This document shows positions 55,885 through 63,906 of a DNA stretch of 64,000 bases, piece by piece. A program made the position numbers and the translations under genes. The notes beneath the pieces were generated by a model. The model ran no database searches, was not told the origin of the DNA, and saw nothing but the letters and a program-made list of their open reading frames with translations. Positions within the stretch are counted from its first letter, which is position 1; the number at the start of each line of letters is the position of its first letter. Origin of the DNA: Actinomycetota bacterium (GTDB lineage: Bacteria > Actinomycetota > CADDZG01 > JAHWKV01 > JAOPZY01); the NCBI GenBank assembly GCA_035765775.1, contig DASTWV010000053.1, forward strand, positions 24,505 to 88,504, written 5' to 3'.

Positions 55885-56391
55885 TCACGCCCGACCCTTC
55901 AGTTCGGCGGCCCAGTCCGCCACCAGTCGAGCCTTGGCAACCGCCACAAATGGGATCTCCACCACCTCCGCCGGGGAGGTCCGGCCCTCCACGGCATCCA
56001 GGAGGAAGGACTCCTCGCCCGCCGACCGGATGGACCCGGTAAAGGCCCGCTGCCCCTCGATGGGCTCCGCCACCTTCACTTTCGCCCGCCGGCCCTGGAA
56101 CCGGCGGTAGTCGGCGGGCTTGACGAGAGGACGTTCGATCCCCGCCGACGCCACCTCGAGCGTGTAGCGCCCGGGGATGGGATCGGTATCGTCGAGGGCC
56201 TGGGAGACCTCCTCGGAGATCTCCGCCAGCTCGTCGAGGGACACCGCAGCGTCGATGCGGTCGACCGTCAGCCGCAGGGTCTGGCCCACCGGCTCCCGGC
56301 CGAGGGTCAGGGTGACCAACTCGACCCCCCGGGTGGCGAGGATGGTTTCGCAGGTGGCACGGACCGCGTCGGCAACCTCCGGCCGGGACAT
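55885..56391 (-). CDS. rimP: Ribosome maturation factor RimP
   Basis: 168 residues from an ATG at 56391 behind a strong GAGGAGGTGAGC site. It acts in early 30S assembly. The N-terminal domain (about 1-85) has RGVELVTLTLGREPVGQTLR and VSLDELAEISEEVSQALDD. The signature YTLEVASAGIERPLVKPADY is intact, and a C-terminal SH3-like domain follows. It is the first gene of the rimP-nusA-ylxR-infB operon and is preceded by a terminator-like hairpin. Confidence 0.96.
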   Translation of the reverse strand: MSRPEVADAVRATCETILATRGVELVTLTLGREPVGQTLRLTVDRIDAAVSLDELAEISEEVSQALDDTDPIPGRYTLEVASAGIERPLVKPADYRRFQGRRAKVKVAEPIEGQRAFTGSIRSAGEESFLLDAVEGRTSPAEVVEIPFVAVAKARLVADWAAELKGRA

Positions 56392-56439
56392 GCTCACCTC
56401 CTCGTCGCTGTTGTCGAAACGCTCTGCGCGGTCTCCTGC

Positions 56440-56466
56440 AAAAAAAGAAGTGGGCAGAGCCCACTC
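56440..56466 (-). terminator. Terminator-like hairpin in the rimP-nusA leader, possible attenuator
   Basis: On the minus strand GTGGGCTCTGCCCAC (56450-56464) forms a 6-bp stem with a three-base loop, followed by TTCTTTTTTT. It lies about 50 bases upstream of the rimP start and points into the operon. It could terminate upstream transcripts or act as an attenuator through which NusA regulates its own operon; the latter is inference. Confidence 0.75.
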
Positions 56467-56595
56467 TCCGGCTACGTAACGCTGCAACGCCCCGACGTCT
56501 CGGCCGAGGTCGCCGTTTCGATTTCGAGTATACGGCGGGCCCCCGGGTACTGCCACCCACTTTGGCCCGTCCGGTCTCCTTGTACGCTCGGGCCC

Positions 56596-57264
56596 ATGAA
56601 CCACCAACCGGGCACGGCAGTATGGGACATCTCGCTCCCGATCCGGCCCGGTATGGCGATGTGGCCCGGCGACCCGGCGCCCTCTGTCACCCCCGCCTAC
56701 CGCATCGCTGCGGGCGACGGGGCGAACGTCTCCCGGCTGGTGCTGAGCAGCCACACCGGGACCCACATCGACCCGCCGTGCCACGTCATCGAGGGGGCCC
56801 CCTCGGTCGACCAGCTCCCCCTGGCGGCCCTGATGGGCGAGGCTGTGGTGGTGTGGGTGGACCGGTCCTCGGGGACCATCGACCCCGCCGACCTGGAAGG
56901 CGCCGGGCTGGAGGGGGCCGAGCGGGTGCTGTTCAAGACCGGGAACTCCGCCCGCTGGGCATCAGGGGACGTGTGGCCGGACTACGTCGCGCTCTCCGCC
57001 GGGGCGGCGGCCTGGCTGGTGGGGCGGGGCGTCCGCCTGGTGGGGATCGACGCCCTGTCCATCGAGGCGCCGGGCGAGGTCCCGGGATCGGGGGCCGCCG
57101 GGCTCCCCGCCCACCGGACCCTGCTGGAGGCGGGCGTGGTGATCGTGGAAGGGCTGGACCTGTCGGCGGTGGCGCCCGGGCGGTACCAGCTGGTGTGCCT
57201 GCCGCTCCGGATCGAGGGCGGCGACGGGGGCCCCGCCCGGGCGGTGCTGCTGCCACCCATCTGA
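56596..57264 (+). CDS. Cyclase family protein (kynurenine formamidase-like)
   Basis: 222 residues. The metal-binding signature SHTGTHIDPPCH (about 52-63) of the cyclase/formamidase fold is complete, with N-terminal ISLPIRPGMAMWPGD and C-terminal GRYQLVCLPLRIEGGDG. Relatives hydrolyse N-formylkynurenine or other amides and esters; no tryptophan-degradation genes are nearby, so the substrate is open. ATG at 56596. It is divergent from rimP and followed by a clear terminator. Confidence 0.9.
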   Translation: MNHQPGTAVWDISLPIRPGMAMWPGDPAPSVTPAYRIAAGDGANVSRLVLSSHTGTHIDPPCHVIEGAPSVDQLPLAALMGEAVVVWVDRSSGTIDPADLEGAGLEGAERVLFKTGNSARWASGDVWPDYVALSAGAAAWLVGRGVRLVGIDALSIEAPGEVPGSGAAGLPAHRTLLEAGVVIVEGLDLSAVAPGRYQLVCLPLRIEGGDGGPARAVLLPPI

Positions 57265-57290
57265 GTTCAGTTAGACGTCTAGGTACGCAA

Positions 57291-57317
57291 CAAAAGCCGT
57301 GCCCAGCACGGCTTTTG
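57291..57317. terminator. Bidirectional intrinsic terminator
   Basis: CAAAAGCCGTGC, loop CCA, GCACGGCTTTTG: a 12-bp perfect stem with A-rich and T-rich outer ends, so it has a T-run on both strands. It lies between the convergent cyclase and proS genes, 27 bases past the cyclase stop. Confidence 0.93.
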
Positions 57318-57444
57318 TGCCCCACCTCCCCAGGTCAACGTGACGCACCTCAACGTCAGGGACCGGCGGCGGGCCGAGGATGGCGTCCAGCGCCCGGCCA
57401 AGCGCTGGCGAGGTATCGCGGTGGTTCCCTGACGAGGCTCCCTC

Positions 57445-58869
57445 TCAGTAGGCCTGGGCCCAGGTCGCCCACTCGGTGGCGGGCTCGCCGCACACGATGC
57501 ATGCGCCGTCCACTGGCTCCGGGTCGAGCGTCAGCGTGCGGATGGTGGCCTTGGTCTCGGCCTTCACCTTCGCCTCGCACGCCGGGCTGCCGCACCAGTA
57601 GCCCTCGACGAAGCCCCCCGGATCGGCGATGAGCGCCTGCATCTCGGCGTAGCTCCCCGGGCGGAAGGTGCGCGCCTCCCGGAAGGCCGCCGCCTGGGAG
57701 AACAGCTCGGCCTGGATGTCATCCAGCAGCCCGGGGATGCGCTCGGTGAGCGACCCGAGGGGCACCGTGGACTTCTCCCGCAGATCCCGGCGGTACAGCA
57801 CCGCCTGCCCGCCGGCGAGATCCCGGGGGCCGAGCTCCACCCGCACCGGGACGCCCTTCAGCTCCCACTCGTTGAACTTGAACCCCGGGCGGTGGTCCCG
57901 GTCGTCGAGCCGCACCCGGACGCCCGCCGTCTTCAGCCCCTCCTCGATCGTCCGGGCGGCCGACAGCACCATCTCGCGGTCGTCGTCTCGGTAGATCGGC
58001 ACGATCACCACTTGGATGGGGGCCAGGGCGGGCGGCAGGCGCAGCCCGGCATCGTCGCCGTGGGCCATGATGAGCGCCCCCACGAGGCGGGTCGAGACGC
58101 CCCAGGACGAGGCCCAGGCGTACTCCTCGCGGCCCTCCCGGCCGAGGAACTTCACGTCGTAGGCCTTGGCGAAGTTCTGCCCCAGGTAGTGCGACGTCCC
58201 CGCCTGGAGCGCCCGGCCGTCGCGCATGAGCCCCTCCATCGTGAAGGTCTCGACGGCGCCCGCGAAACGCTCCGCCGGGCTCTTGCGCCCCAGGCGCACC
58301 GGCATCGCCAGCTCGCCCTCGGCGGTGGCCCGGTAGACGTCGGCCAGGATCATGCGGGCCTCCGCCATCGCCTCCTGGGAGGTCTCGTGGGCGGTGTGGC
58401 CCTCCTGCCAGAGGAACTCCGTCGTCCGGAGGAATACCCGGGGGCGCAGCTCCCAGCGCACCACATTCGCCCACTGGTTGTAGAGCAGCGGCAGGTCCCG
58501 GTAGCTCTGCAGCCACCGGGAGTAGGTGTCCCAGATGATGGTCTCCGAGGTCGGCCGCACGACGACCGGCTCCTCGAGCTTCTCGCCGCCGGCGTGGGTG
58601 ACCACCGCCACCTCGGGGGCGAAGCCCTCGACGTGCTCCGCCTCCTTCTCCAGCAGCTTGGCGGGGATGAAGAGCGGGAAGTAGACGTTCTCGTGGCCGG
58701 TCGCCTTGATGCGCTGGTCGACGGCCGCCTGGATGCGCTCCCAGATCGCGAAGCCGTAGGGCCGGATGACCATCGTCCCCCGCACGAGCGAGGACTCGGC
58801 CAGTTCCGCGCCCTTCACCACGGCCTGGTACCAGGCGGGGAAGTCCTCGGACTGCTTGGGGAGCGCCAC
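57445..58869 (-). CDS. proS: Prolyl-tRNA synthetase, short archaeal/eukaryotic-like type
   Basis: 474 residues without the editing insertion of the E. coli-type enzyme. Class II motifs are seen: motif 2 RWELRPRVFLRTTEFLWQEG (about 138-157), and motif 3 in the STRLVGALIMAHGDDAG stretch (about 254-270). The anticodon-binding domain follows, then a C-terminal zinc-binding domain with paired Cys (CGSPAC and CIVCG). It begins KQSEDFPAWYQAVVKGAELA. GTG start at 58869. This type occurs in scattered bacterial lineages and lacks the INS domain that clears Ala-tRNA(Pro). Confidence 0.95.
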   Translation of the reverse strand: MALPKQSEDFPAWYQAVVKGAELAESSLVRGTMVIRPYGFAIWERIQAAVDQRIKATGHENVYFPLFIPAKLLEKEAEHVEGFAPEVAVVTHAGGEKLEEPVVVRPTSETIIWDTYSRWLQSYRDLPLLYNQWANVVRWELRPRVFLRTTEFLWQEGHTAHETSQEAMAEARMILADVYRATAEGELAMPVRLGRKSPAERFAGAVETFTMEGLMRDGRALQAGTSHYLGQNFAKAYDVKFLGREGREEYAWASSWGVSTRLVGALIMAHGDDAGLRLPPALAPIQVVIVPIYRDDDREMVLSAARTIEEGLKTAGVRVRLDDRDHRPGFKFNEWELKGVPVRVELGPRDLAGGQAVLYRRDLREKSTVPLGSLTERIPGLLDDIQAELFSQAAAFREARTFRPGSYAEMQALIADPGGFVEGYWCGSPACEAKVKAETKATIRTLTLDPEPVDGACIVCGEPATEWATWAQAY

Positions 58870-58941
58870 GGGCCGAGAGTGTACCGGGCCGCTTCAGCCG
58901 CCCAACCGGCATGCCGATATAGAACGGGGAGGGAGAAGATC

Positions 58942-59400
58942 GTGACTGGGGAACCAATTGTTGTGGAGGGCGCTCTTATGCCCGAAGACTTCCTCCGTCA
59001 CGCGCACCGCCGGATGCGGGTCGCCTACGCGCTGTTTTTCCTGTGGGCTGCGCTGTCGGTGGTGGACGGCTTCCTCCACGGCGGGGACTGGTTCGTCGTC
59101 GCGGCGTGCGTCGCCCTGGTCCTCGGCAGCATCGAGGTCCGGCTGCAGCGCTCCAGCCGCCGCCATCCCCAGCTCGGCCAGGTCTGGATGGAGCTCTCGG
59201 ACGATGGCGTCACCGCGGTGACGCCCCAGCTGTCGAGCCGGCAGGCGTGGCAGTACTTCAAGAGCTACCGGGAGACGCCGAGCGCTTTCCTGCTGCGCAC
59301 GCGGGTGAGCTGCCAGATCCTCCCCAAGCATTTCTTCCGGGACCCGGTCCAGGTGGCGGCCGCCCGAACCCTGCTGGCCCAGCACCTCTCCGCTCGCTAG
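58942..59400 (+). CDS. Membrane protein with YcxB-like C-terminal domain
   Basis: 152 residues. The GTG at 58942 follows GGGAGGGAGAAG; an ATG at 58978 is the alternative. Two membrane helices (about 28-45 and 50-66) precede a cytosolic domain with AWQYFKSYRETPSAFLL and QILPKHFF, the pattern of YcxB-like (PF14317) domains. The function is unknown. It is divergent from proS and overlaps the convergent downstream gene by four bases. Confidence 0.7.
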   Translation: MTGEPIVVEGALMPEDFLRHAHRRMRVAYALFFLWAALSVVDGFLHGGDWFVVAACVALVLGSIEVRLQRSSRRHPQLGQVWMELSDDGVTAVTPQLSSRQAWQYFKSYRETPSAFLLRTRVSCQILPKHFFRDPVQVAAARTLLAQHLSAR

Positions 59401-59912
59401 CCGCCTCCCTCCGCCAGCAGCAGGCGGCCGATGCTCACCCACCAGATCGGTCCCAGCACCACCGACGCCAGGCCCCCGGTCACCAGGACGAGCGCCGTGG
59501 ACCCGATCGAGTCGGCGATGAAGAGGAGCACCATGTCGATGCCCAGAACGACGCCGAGCGTCCCCAGGCGCGGCCGGCCCGGCCGCAGGGCAGCGCCGAA
59601 GATCAGGGCGGCAAGCCCGGCCAGGCCGAAAGTGGCCAGCCCGCCCGGGTCCACCGCCGAGGGCAGCTTCTGGCCGATGACGATCGCCGCGTGGGTGGCG
59701 GCGCCGGCACCCTGGTAGAGCTGGGCCAGCCGGTCGGTCCCCACCAGCGAGGACAGCCCGTGCGTCGCCGTGGCGACGCCGCTCACCACGGCGATCACCG
59801 CCGCCCAGGTCACCGCGCTCGCCGCCGACGGCAGCAACCGGGCACGCAGGGCGATGGCCGGCAGCCCGACGATGATCCCCGAGACCAGGAGGCATACCGC
59901 CGCAATCCGCAT
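59397..59912 (-). CDS. Multi-pass membrane protein, unknown function
   Basis: 171 residues from an ATG at 59912. Hydrophobic segments near residues 2-22, 33-50, 90-108, 118-135 and 138-160 suggest five helices. No family is recognised. It lies 119 bases downstream of rapZ on the same strand, where many actinobacteria instead have yvcK and whiA. Confidence 0.6.
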   Translation of the reverse strand: MRIAAVCLLVSGIIVGLPAIALRARLLPSAASAVTWAAVIAVVSGVATATHGLSSLVGTDRLAQLYQGAGAATHAAIVIGQKLPSAVDPGGLATFGLAGLAALIFGAALRPGRPRLGTLGVVLGIDMVLLFIADSIGSTALVLVTGGLASVVLGPIWWVSIGRLLLAEGGG

Positions 59913-60031
59913 GCCCTGCGGGTGGGCGTTCCTTCGACAGGCTGGCGGGCGGGTGCGCCTTCGGCGTGGCGCTCCTGTCCCTCGTGTATGCCGGTCGCCC
60001 ACTCGGCCCCCCACCCGGCTTGTGGGCGAGC

Positions 60032-60901
60032 CTACTCCCGGTCGATGTCCCGGTGCACCACCGTGCAGGGGTATCCCTTCTCCTGCAGGAAGCGGGTGAC
60101 CTCGTCGGCAATGACCACCGAGCGGTGCTTGCCCCCGGTGCACCCGACGGCGAAGGTCAGGTAGTGGCGGCCCTCGGCCACGTACCCGGGCAGCAGGAAC
60201 TCCAGCATGTCGCGCAGCCGGGTGAGGAACTCCTTGGCCCCCTCCTGCTCCAGGACGTAGCCCCGCACCCGGCGGTTGCGGCCGGTCAGCGGGCGGAGCT
60301 CCTCGATCCAGTGCGGGTTGGGCAGGAACCGCACGTCGAAGACCAGGTCGGCGTCCAGCGGGATGCCGTGCTTGTAGCCGAACGAGATGACGTTGACCGC
60401 GATCCCCGCCCGCGGGGCGGTGTCGACGAAGAACGACCGGATCTTGTCCCGCAGGGCGTGGACGTTGACCTCGGTGGTGTCGATCACCAGGTCGGCCTTC
60501 TCCCGGAGCACCGCCATGAGCGCCCGCTCCTCGTGGATGCCCTCGATGACCCGGTCGTTCAGGGCCAGCGGGTGACGCCGCCGGGTGGCTTCGAAGCGCC
60601 GGACGATGGTTTGGTCGGAGGCCTCGAGGAACAGGATCCGGTACGGGATCCCCCGCTCCCGGAGCTGGGCGAGCGCCTTCTCGAGGTCGGGGAAGAACTC
60701 GCCGCCCCGCACGTCCACCACCAGGGCGACGTCCTTCACCTTGACCCCGGGCCCGGAGACCAGGCTGGCCATGCGTTCGATGAGGGCGGGGGGCAGGTTG
60801 TCGATGACGAAGTAGCCCAGGTCCTCCAGGTTCTTCGCCGCCTCGGAGCGCCCGGCCCCCGAGAGCCCGGTGATGATCGTGAAGCGCGGCCGGTCGGCCA
60901 T
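60032..60901 (-). CDS. rapZ: RapZ/YvcJ family nucleotide-binding protein
   Basis: 289 residues from an ATG at 60901 that overlaps the uvrC stop (ATGA). The P-loop is IITGLSGAGRSEAAKNLEDLG; other conserved stretches are FVIDNLPPALIE, LFLEASDQTIVRRFEATRRRHPL and, in the C-terminal domain, FAVGCTGGKHRSV and HRDI. E. coli RapZ is an adaptor that steers RNase E to a small RNA; the Gram-positive YvcJ role is less clear. The uvrC-rapZ order is typical of actinobacteria. Confidence 0.94.
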   Translation of the reverse strand: MADRPRFTIITGLSGAGRSEAAKNLEDLGYFVIDNLPPALIERMASLVSGPGVKVKDVALVVDVRGGEFFPDLEKALAQLRERGIPYRILFLEASDQTIVRRFEATRRRHPLALNDRVIEGIHEERALMAVLREKADLVIDTTEVNVHALRDKIRSFFVDTAPRAGIAVNVISFGYKHGIPLDADLVFDVRFLPNPHWIEELRPLTGRNRRVRGYVLEQEGAKEFLTRLRDMLEFLLPGYVAEGRHYLTFAVGCTGGKHRSVVIADEVTRFLQEKGYPCTVVHRDIDRE

Positions 60902-62814
60902 CAGCCCGCCTCCTCGAAGGCCATCCCGTGCAGGGCCGTGTAGATCTTCTTCGCCAGGGCCCGGCCGATGCCGTGCACCAGGGCGATGTCGTCCGGGGTG
61001 GCGGCCAGCAGGCCCTTCATCGACCCGAAGTGGCGGATCAGGGCCTTGCGCCGGACGTCCCCGACCCCGGCCAGCCCGTCGAGCAGGCTGGACGTCAGCC
61101 GCTTCCCCCGCTGGGTGCGCTGGAAGCCGACGGCGAAGCGGTGGGCCTCGTCCCGCACCCGCTGCAGCAGGTAGAGCGCCTCCGAGGTGCGGGGGATCAC
61201 CCGGGGCTCGGCCTCGCCCGGGCGGTAGACCTCCTCGTAGCGCTTGGCTAGGGAGGCCACCGGGATGTCCTCCAGCCCCAGCCCCTGGAGGACCTCGACC
61301 GCCCGGTTGAGCTGGCCCTTGCCCCCGTCGATCAGCACCAGGCTGGGCCGGTAGGAGAACCGGGTGTGGCGGTCCACCTCCTTGCCCGCCTCCTCGAGGT
61401 ACCGGGTGAACCGTCGGCGGATCACCTCGCCCATCGAGGCGAAGTCGTCCTGGGTCCCGTGCGGGCCGCCGACCGAGCGGATCTTGAACTTGCGGTAGTC
61501 CGACTTCTTCGGCAGGGCGTCCTCGAAGACCACCATCGACGCCACCACGTCGGTGGCGCCCAGGTTCGAGATGTCGTAGCACTCGATGCGCAGCGGGGCT
61601 TCTTCCAGGCCGAGGTGGTCCTGCAGCTCGTTCAACGCCCGGGAGCGGGCGGCGAAGTCGGCCGACCGCTTCAGCCGGCTCTGCAGGAAGGCCTCCCGGG
61701 AGTTCTCCTCGACGGTGGCCAGCAGCTTGCGCTTGGCCCCCCGCTCGGGCACCCGGAGCGCCACTTTGGTCTTGCGGGCGGTGCGGGTGCTCAGCCACTG
61801 CTGCAGGACGGCCTGGTCCGCCGGCATCGCCTGCACCAGGATCTCCTTCGGCACCTCCTGGTCCTCGCCATAGAGGTCCTCGAGGAAGGAGGCGATCAGC
61901 TCCTCGGGGGTCATCTCCTCCACCCGGTCCACGATGAACCCCTTCCGCCCGGTGACCCGGCCCCGGCGCACGAAGAACACCTGGAAGGCGGCCTCCAACT
62001 CGTCGCCCGAGAAGGCGATGGCGTCGAAATCCTCCGGGCGTTCGGTCACCATCTGCTGGCGCTCGATCACCTTGCGCACGGCGGCCAGCTGGTCCCGGAT
62101 GCGGGCTGCCTGCTCGAACTCGAGGGCCTGGGCCGCCGCCGTCATGCGGTCCTGCAGCTCCTTCAACACCGGCTCGTACGCCCCGTCCATGAATGCGCAG
62201 AAGTCCTCGATCAGCTGGCGGTGCTCCTCGGGCGTCACGGCCCCGACGCACGGCCCGGAACACCGGCCGATGTCGTACAGGAGGCAAGCCCGGTTCGCCC
62301 GCCGGGCCCGGTCGAACACCCCCGGCCGGCAGGAGCGGATCGGGAAGACCCGGAGCAGGAGGTCGAGGGTGTCCCGGATGGCGTAGGCGTGCACGAACGG
62401 CCCGTAGTAGCGCACCCCCTTGCGCTTCTTGCCCCGCAGCACCAGGGCCCGGGGGATCGTCTCGTCCAGCGTCACCGCCAGGTACGGGTAGGACTTGTCG
62501 TCCCGGTAGCGGACGTTGAACCGGGGCCGGTGCTTCTTGATGAGGGTGACCTCGAGCTGGAGGGCCTCCACCTCGTTGGCGGTGACGATCCACTCCACCC
62601 GCACTGCCTCGCTGATCATGCGCATCGTGCGGGGGTGGAGCCCGGTGGTGAAGTAGTTGGGGATCCGCCCCCGGAGGCTTTTGGCCTTGCCGACGTAGAT
62701 CACCCGGTCCTGGGCGTCCCGGTACAGGTAGACGCCGCTGGACTCGGGGATGTCGGCGTTGCGGGGCCGCCAGGCAGGTCCTTGGGGAAGAGCAGGGGCG
62801 AGTTCGAGGGCCAT
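60901..62814 (-). CDS. uvrC: Excinuclease ABC subunit C
   Basis: 637 residues from the ATG at 62814; the ribosome site is weak and the open frame extends upstream without support. It makes the dual incisions in nucleotide excision repair. The GIY-YIG nuclease domain (about 23-100) shows SSGVYLYRDAQDRVIYVGKA, a UVR domain that binds UvrB is near 210-245, the RNase H-like nuclease domain (about 380-535) has RIECYDISNLGATDVVASMV and LVLIDGGKGQL, and a C-terminal helix-hairpin-helix pair follows. No SOS box is visible upstream. Confidence 0.97.
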   Translation of the reverse strand: MALELAPALPQGPAWRPRNADIPESSGVYLYRDAQDRVIYVGKAKSLRGRIPNYFTTGLHPRTMRMISEAVRVEWIVTANEVEALQLEVTLIKKHRPRFNVRYRDDKSYPYLAVTLDETIPRALVLRGKKRKGVRYYGPFVHAYAIRDTLDLLLRVFPIRSCRPGVFDRARRANRACLLYDIGRCSGPCVGAVTPEEHRQLIEDFCAFMDGAYEPVLKELQDRMTAAAQALEFEQAARIRDQLAAVRKVIERQQMVTERPEDFDAIAFSGDELEAAFQVFFVRRGRVTGRKGFIVDRVEEMTPEELIASFLEDLYGEDQEVPKEILVQAMPADQAVLQQWLSTRTARKTKVALRVPERGAKRKLLATVEENSREAFLQSRLKRSADFAARSRALNELQDHLGLEEAPLRIECYDISNLGATDVVASMVVFEDALPKKSDYRKFKIRSVGGPHGTQDDFASMGEVIRRRFTRYLEEAGKEVDRHTRFSYRPSLVLIDGGKGQLNRAVEVLQGLGLEDIPVASLAKRYEEVYRPGEAEPRVIPRTSEALYLLQRVRDEAHRFAVGFQRTQRGKRLTSSLLDGLAGVGDVRRKALIRHFGSMKGLLAATPDDIALVHGIGRALAKKIYTALHGMAFEEAG

Positions 62815-62884
62815 GGGCTCATTGTAGGAGCAGGCCAGCCCGGGCCCGAGGCAGCAGATGGTACATTCTGCTATGCTCTTAGCT

Positions 62885-63850
62885 ATGGAAGTGTGGCGAC
62901 ATGTGGCAAAGTGCCAACACCACGTGATCAGCCGCGCGCAGCTCATCGAGTCCAATGTCCGCCCGTCGGGTGTGCGGCATCTCCTCCGGACCGGGGAGCT
63001 AGAGCGCATCCTTCCGGATGTCTACCGGATCCCCGGTACCGCGGATACCTGGCATCAGCGGCTTTCCGCCGCCTGCCTCTGGGGCGGGCCGGGCACGGTG
63101 GCCTCGTACCGGTCTGCCGCCGTGCGGCACACGTTGGACGGCTTCGAGGCAGGCCCGATCGAGATCTCCGTCCCCAAGCAGCGCCAGCACGGCGGGAGGA
63201 AGTTCAAGGTCCACCGGGTGCTGGTTGACCCCAAGCAGACGACGGCCGAGGACGGGATTCCCGTCACCAACGCCCACCGGACGCTGCGCGACCTGCTGCC
63301 CACGCTCCCCCCGGCGCGGGCCGAGCGCGTCCTGGACGGCGCCCTGCGGAAGGGGTTGGTGTCGTTGGCGTCGCTCAAGCGGCTGGTGGACGCCGACGGC
63401 GGCATGGGCCATCGGGGCGTGCGGGCCATGCGCGCCCTGGTCAACGCCCGGGATCCGGAGTACCAGCCGTCCGCCTCCGAGCTGCAAACCCGCACCCGCC
63501 AGTGGCTGGTGGCGGCGGGCCTCGATTGGTTCGTCGAGGAGCAAGACATCTATGACGACGACGGGAACTGGCTGGCGCGGCCGGACTGCCCTTTCCTGGA
63601 CGAGAAGGTGGGCGTCGAGGCAGTCGGGCGCAAGTACCACACCGGGAAAGAGGACTTCGAGAACGACGCCGCCCGGCGCAGCCGGCTCGCCTCCAACGAG
63701 TGGCTGCTGTTCGAAGTCACCTGGCGCGACTTCGTGGAGCCCGAGCGCGGAGCGCAGCGCCTCAGCGAGATCCGCCGAGCCCTCGACCTGCGCAAACCCA
63801 TGGCCGCCGCGGCAGCCGCCCGGCGCCGCGAGCAGTCTGTGAGTGTTTAG
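62885..63850 (+). CDS. AbiEi-like winged-helix protein fused to a DUF559/Vsr-like nuclease-fold domain
   Basis: 321 residues from an ATG at 62885 (an ATG at 62858 would add nine). TATGCT about ten bases before the chosen ATG suggests a leaderless transcript. The N-terminal ~75 residues (HHVISRAQLIESNVRPSGVR, ERILPDVYRIPG) form the winged helix of AbiEi-type antitoxins, followed by an AbiEi-like middle. The C-terminal region (RPDCPFLDEKVGVEAVGRKYH ... LLFEVTWRDF) resembles DUF559 restriction-fold domains, but the usual EVDG motif reads EAVG. No partner toxin gene is adjacent. Its last codons and TAG lie inside repeat copy C. Divergent from uvrC. Confidence 0.75.
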   Translation: MEVWRHVAKCQHHVISRAQLIESNVRPSGVRHLLRTGELERILPDVYRIPGTADTWHQRLSAACLWGGPGTVASYRSAAVRHTLDGFEAGPIEISVPKQRQHGGRKFKVHRVLVDPKQTTAEDGIPVTNAHRTLRDLLPTLPPARAERVLDGALRKGLVSLASLKRLVDADGGMGHRGVRAMRALVNARDPEYQPSASELQTRTRQWLVAAGLDWFVEEQDIYDDDGNWLARPDCPFLDEKVGVEAVGRKYHTGKEDFENDAARRSRLASNEWLLFEVTWRDFVEPERGAQRLSEIRRALDLRKPMAAAAAARRREQSVSV

Positions 63851-63884
63851 GGGTGCTATACAGGCCGTCGCAGAATCACGCGCC
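63835..63884 (+). repeat. Dispersed palindromic intergenic repeat, copy C
   Basis: GTCTGTGAGTGTTTAGGGGT then GCTATACAGGCC matches the first halves of copies A and B base for base at most positions; the right half (CAGAATCACGCGCC) is more diverged. The repeat overlaps the last five codons and stop of the upstream gene. Confidence 0.6.
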
Positions 63885-63906
63885 ATGGAGCGGGCTTCAC
63901 CCCTCG

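Noticed and set aside
60032..62593. 853-residue fusion of rapZ with upstream sequence
   Set aside because: The upstream part is out of frame with uvrC; the ATG at 60901 overlapping the uvrC stop gives a standard RapZ.
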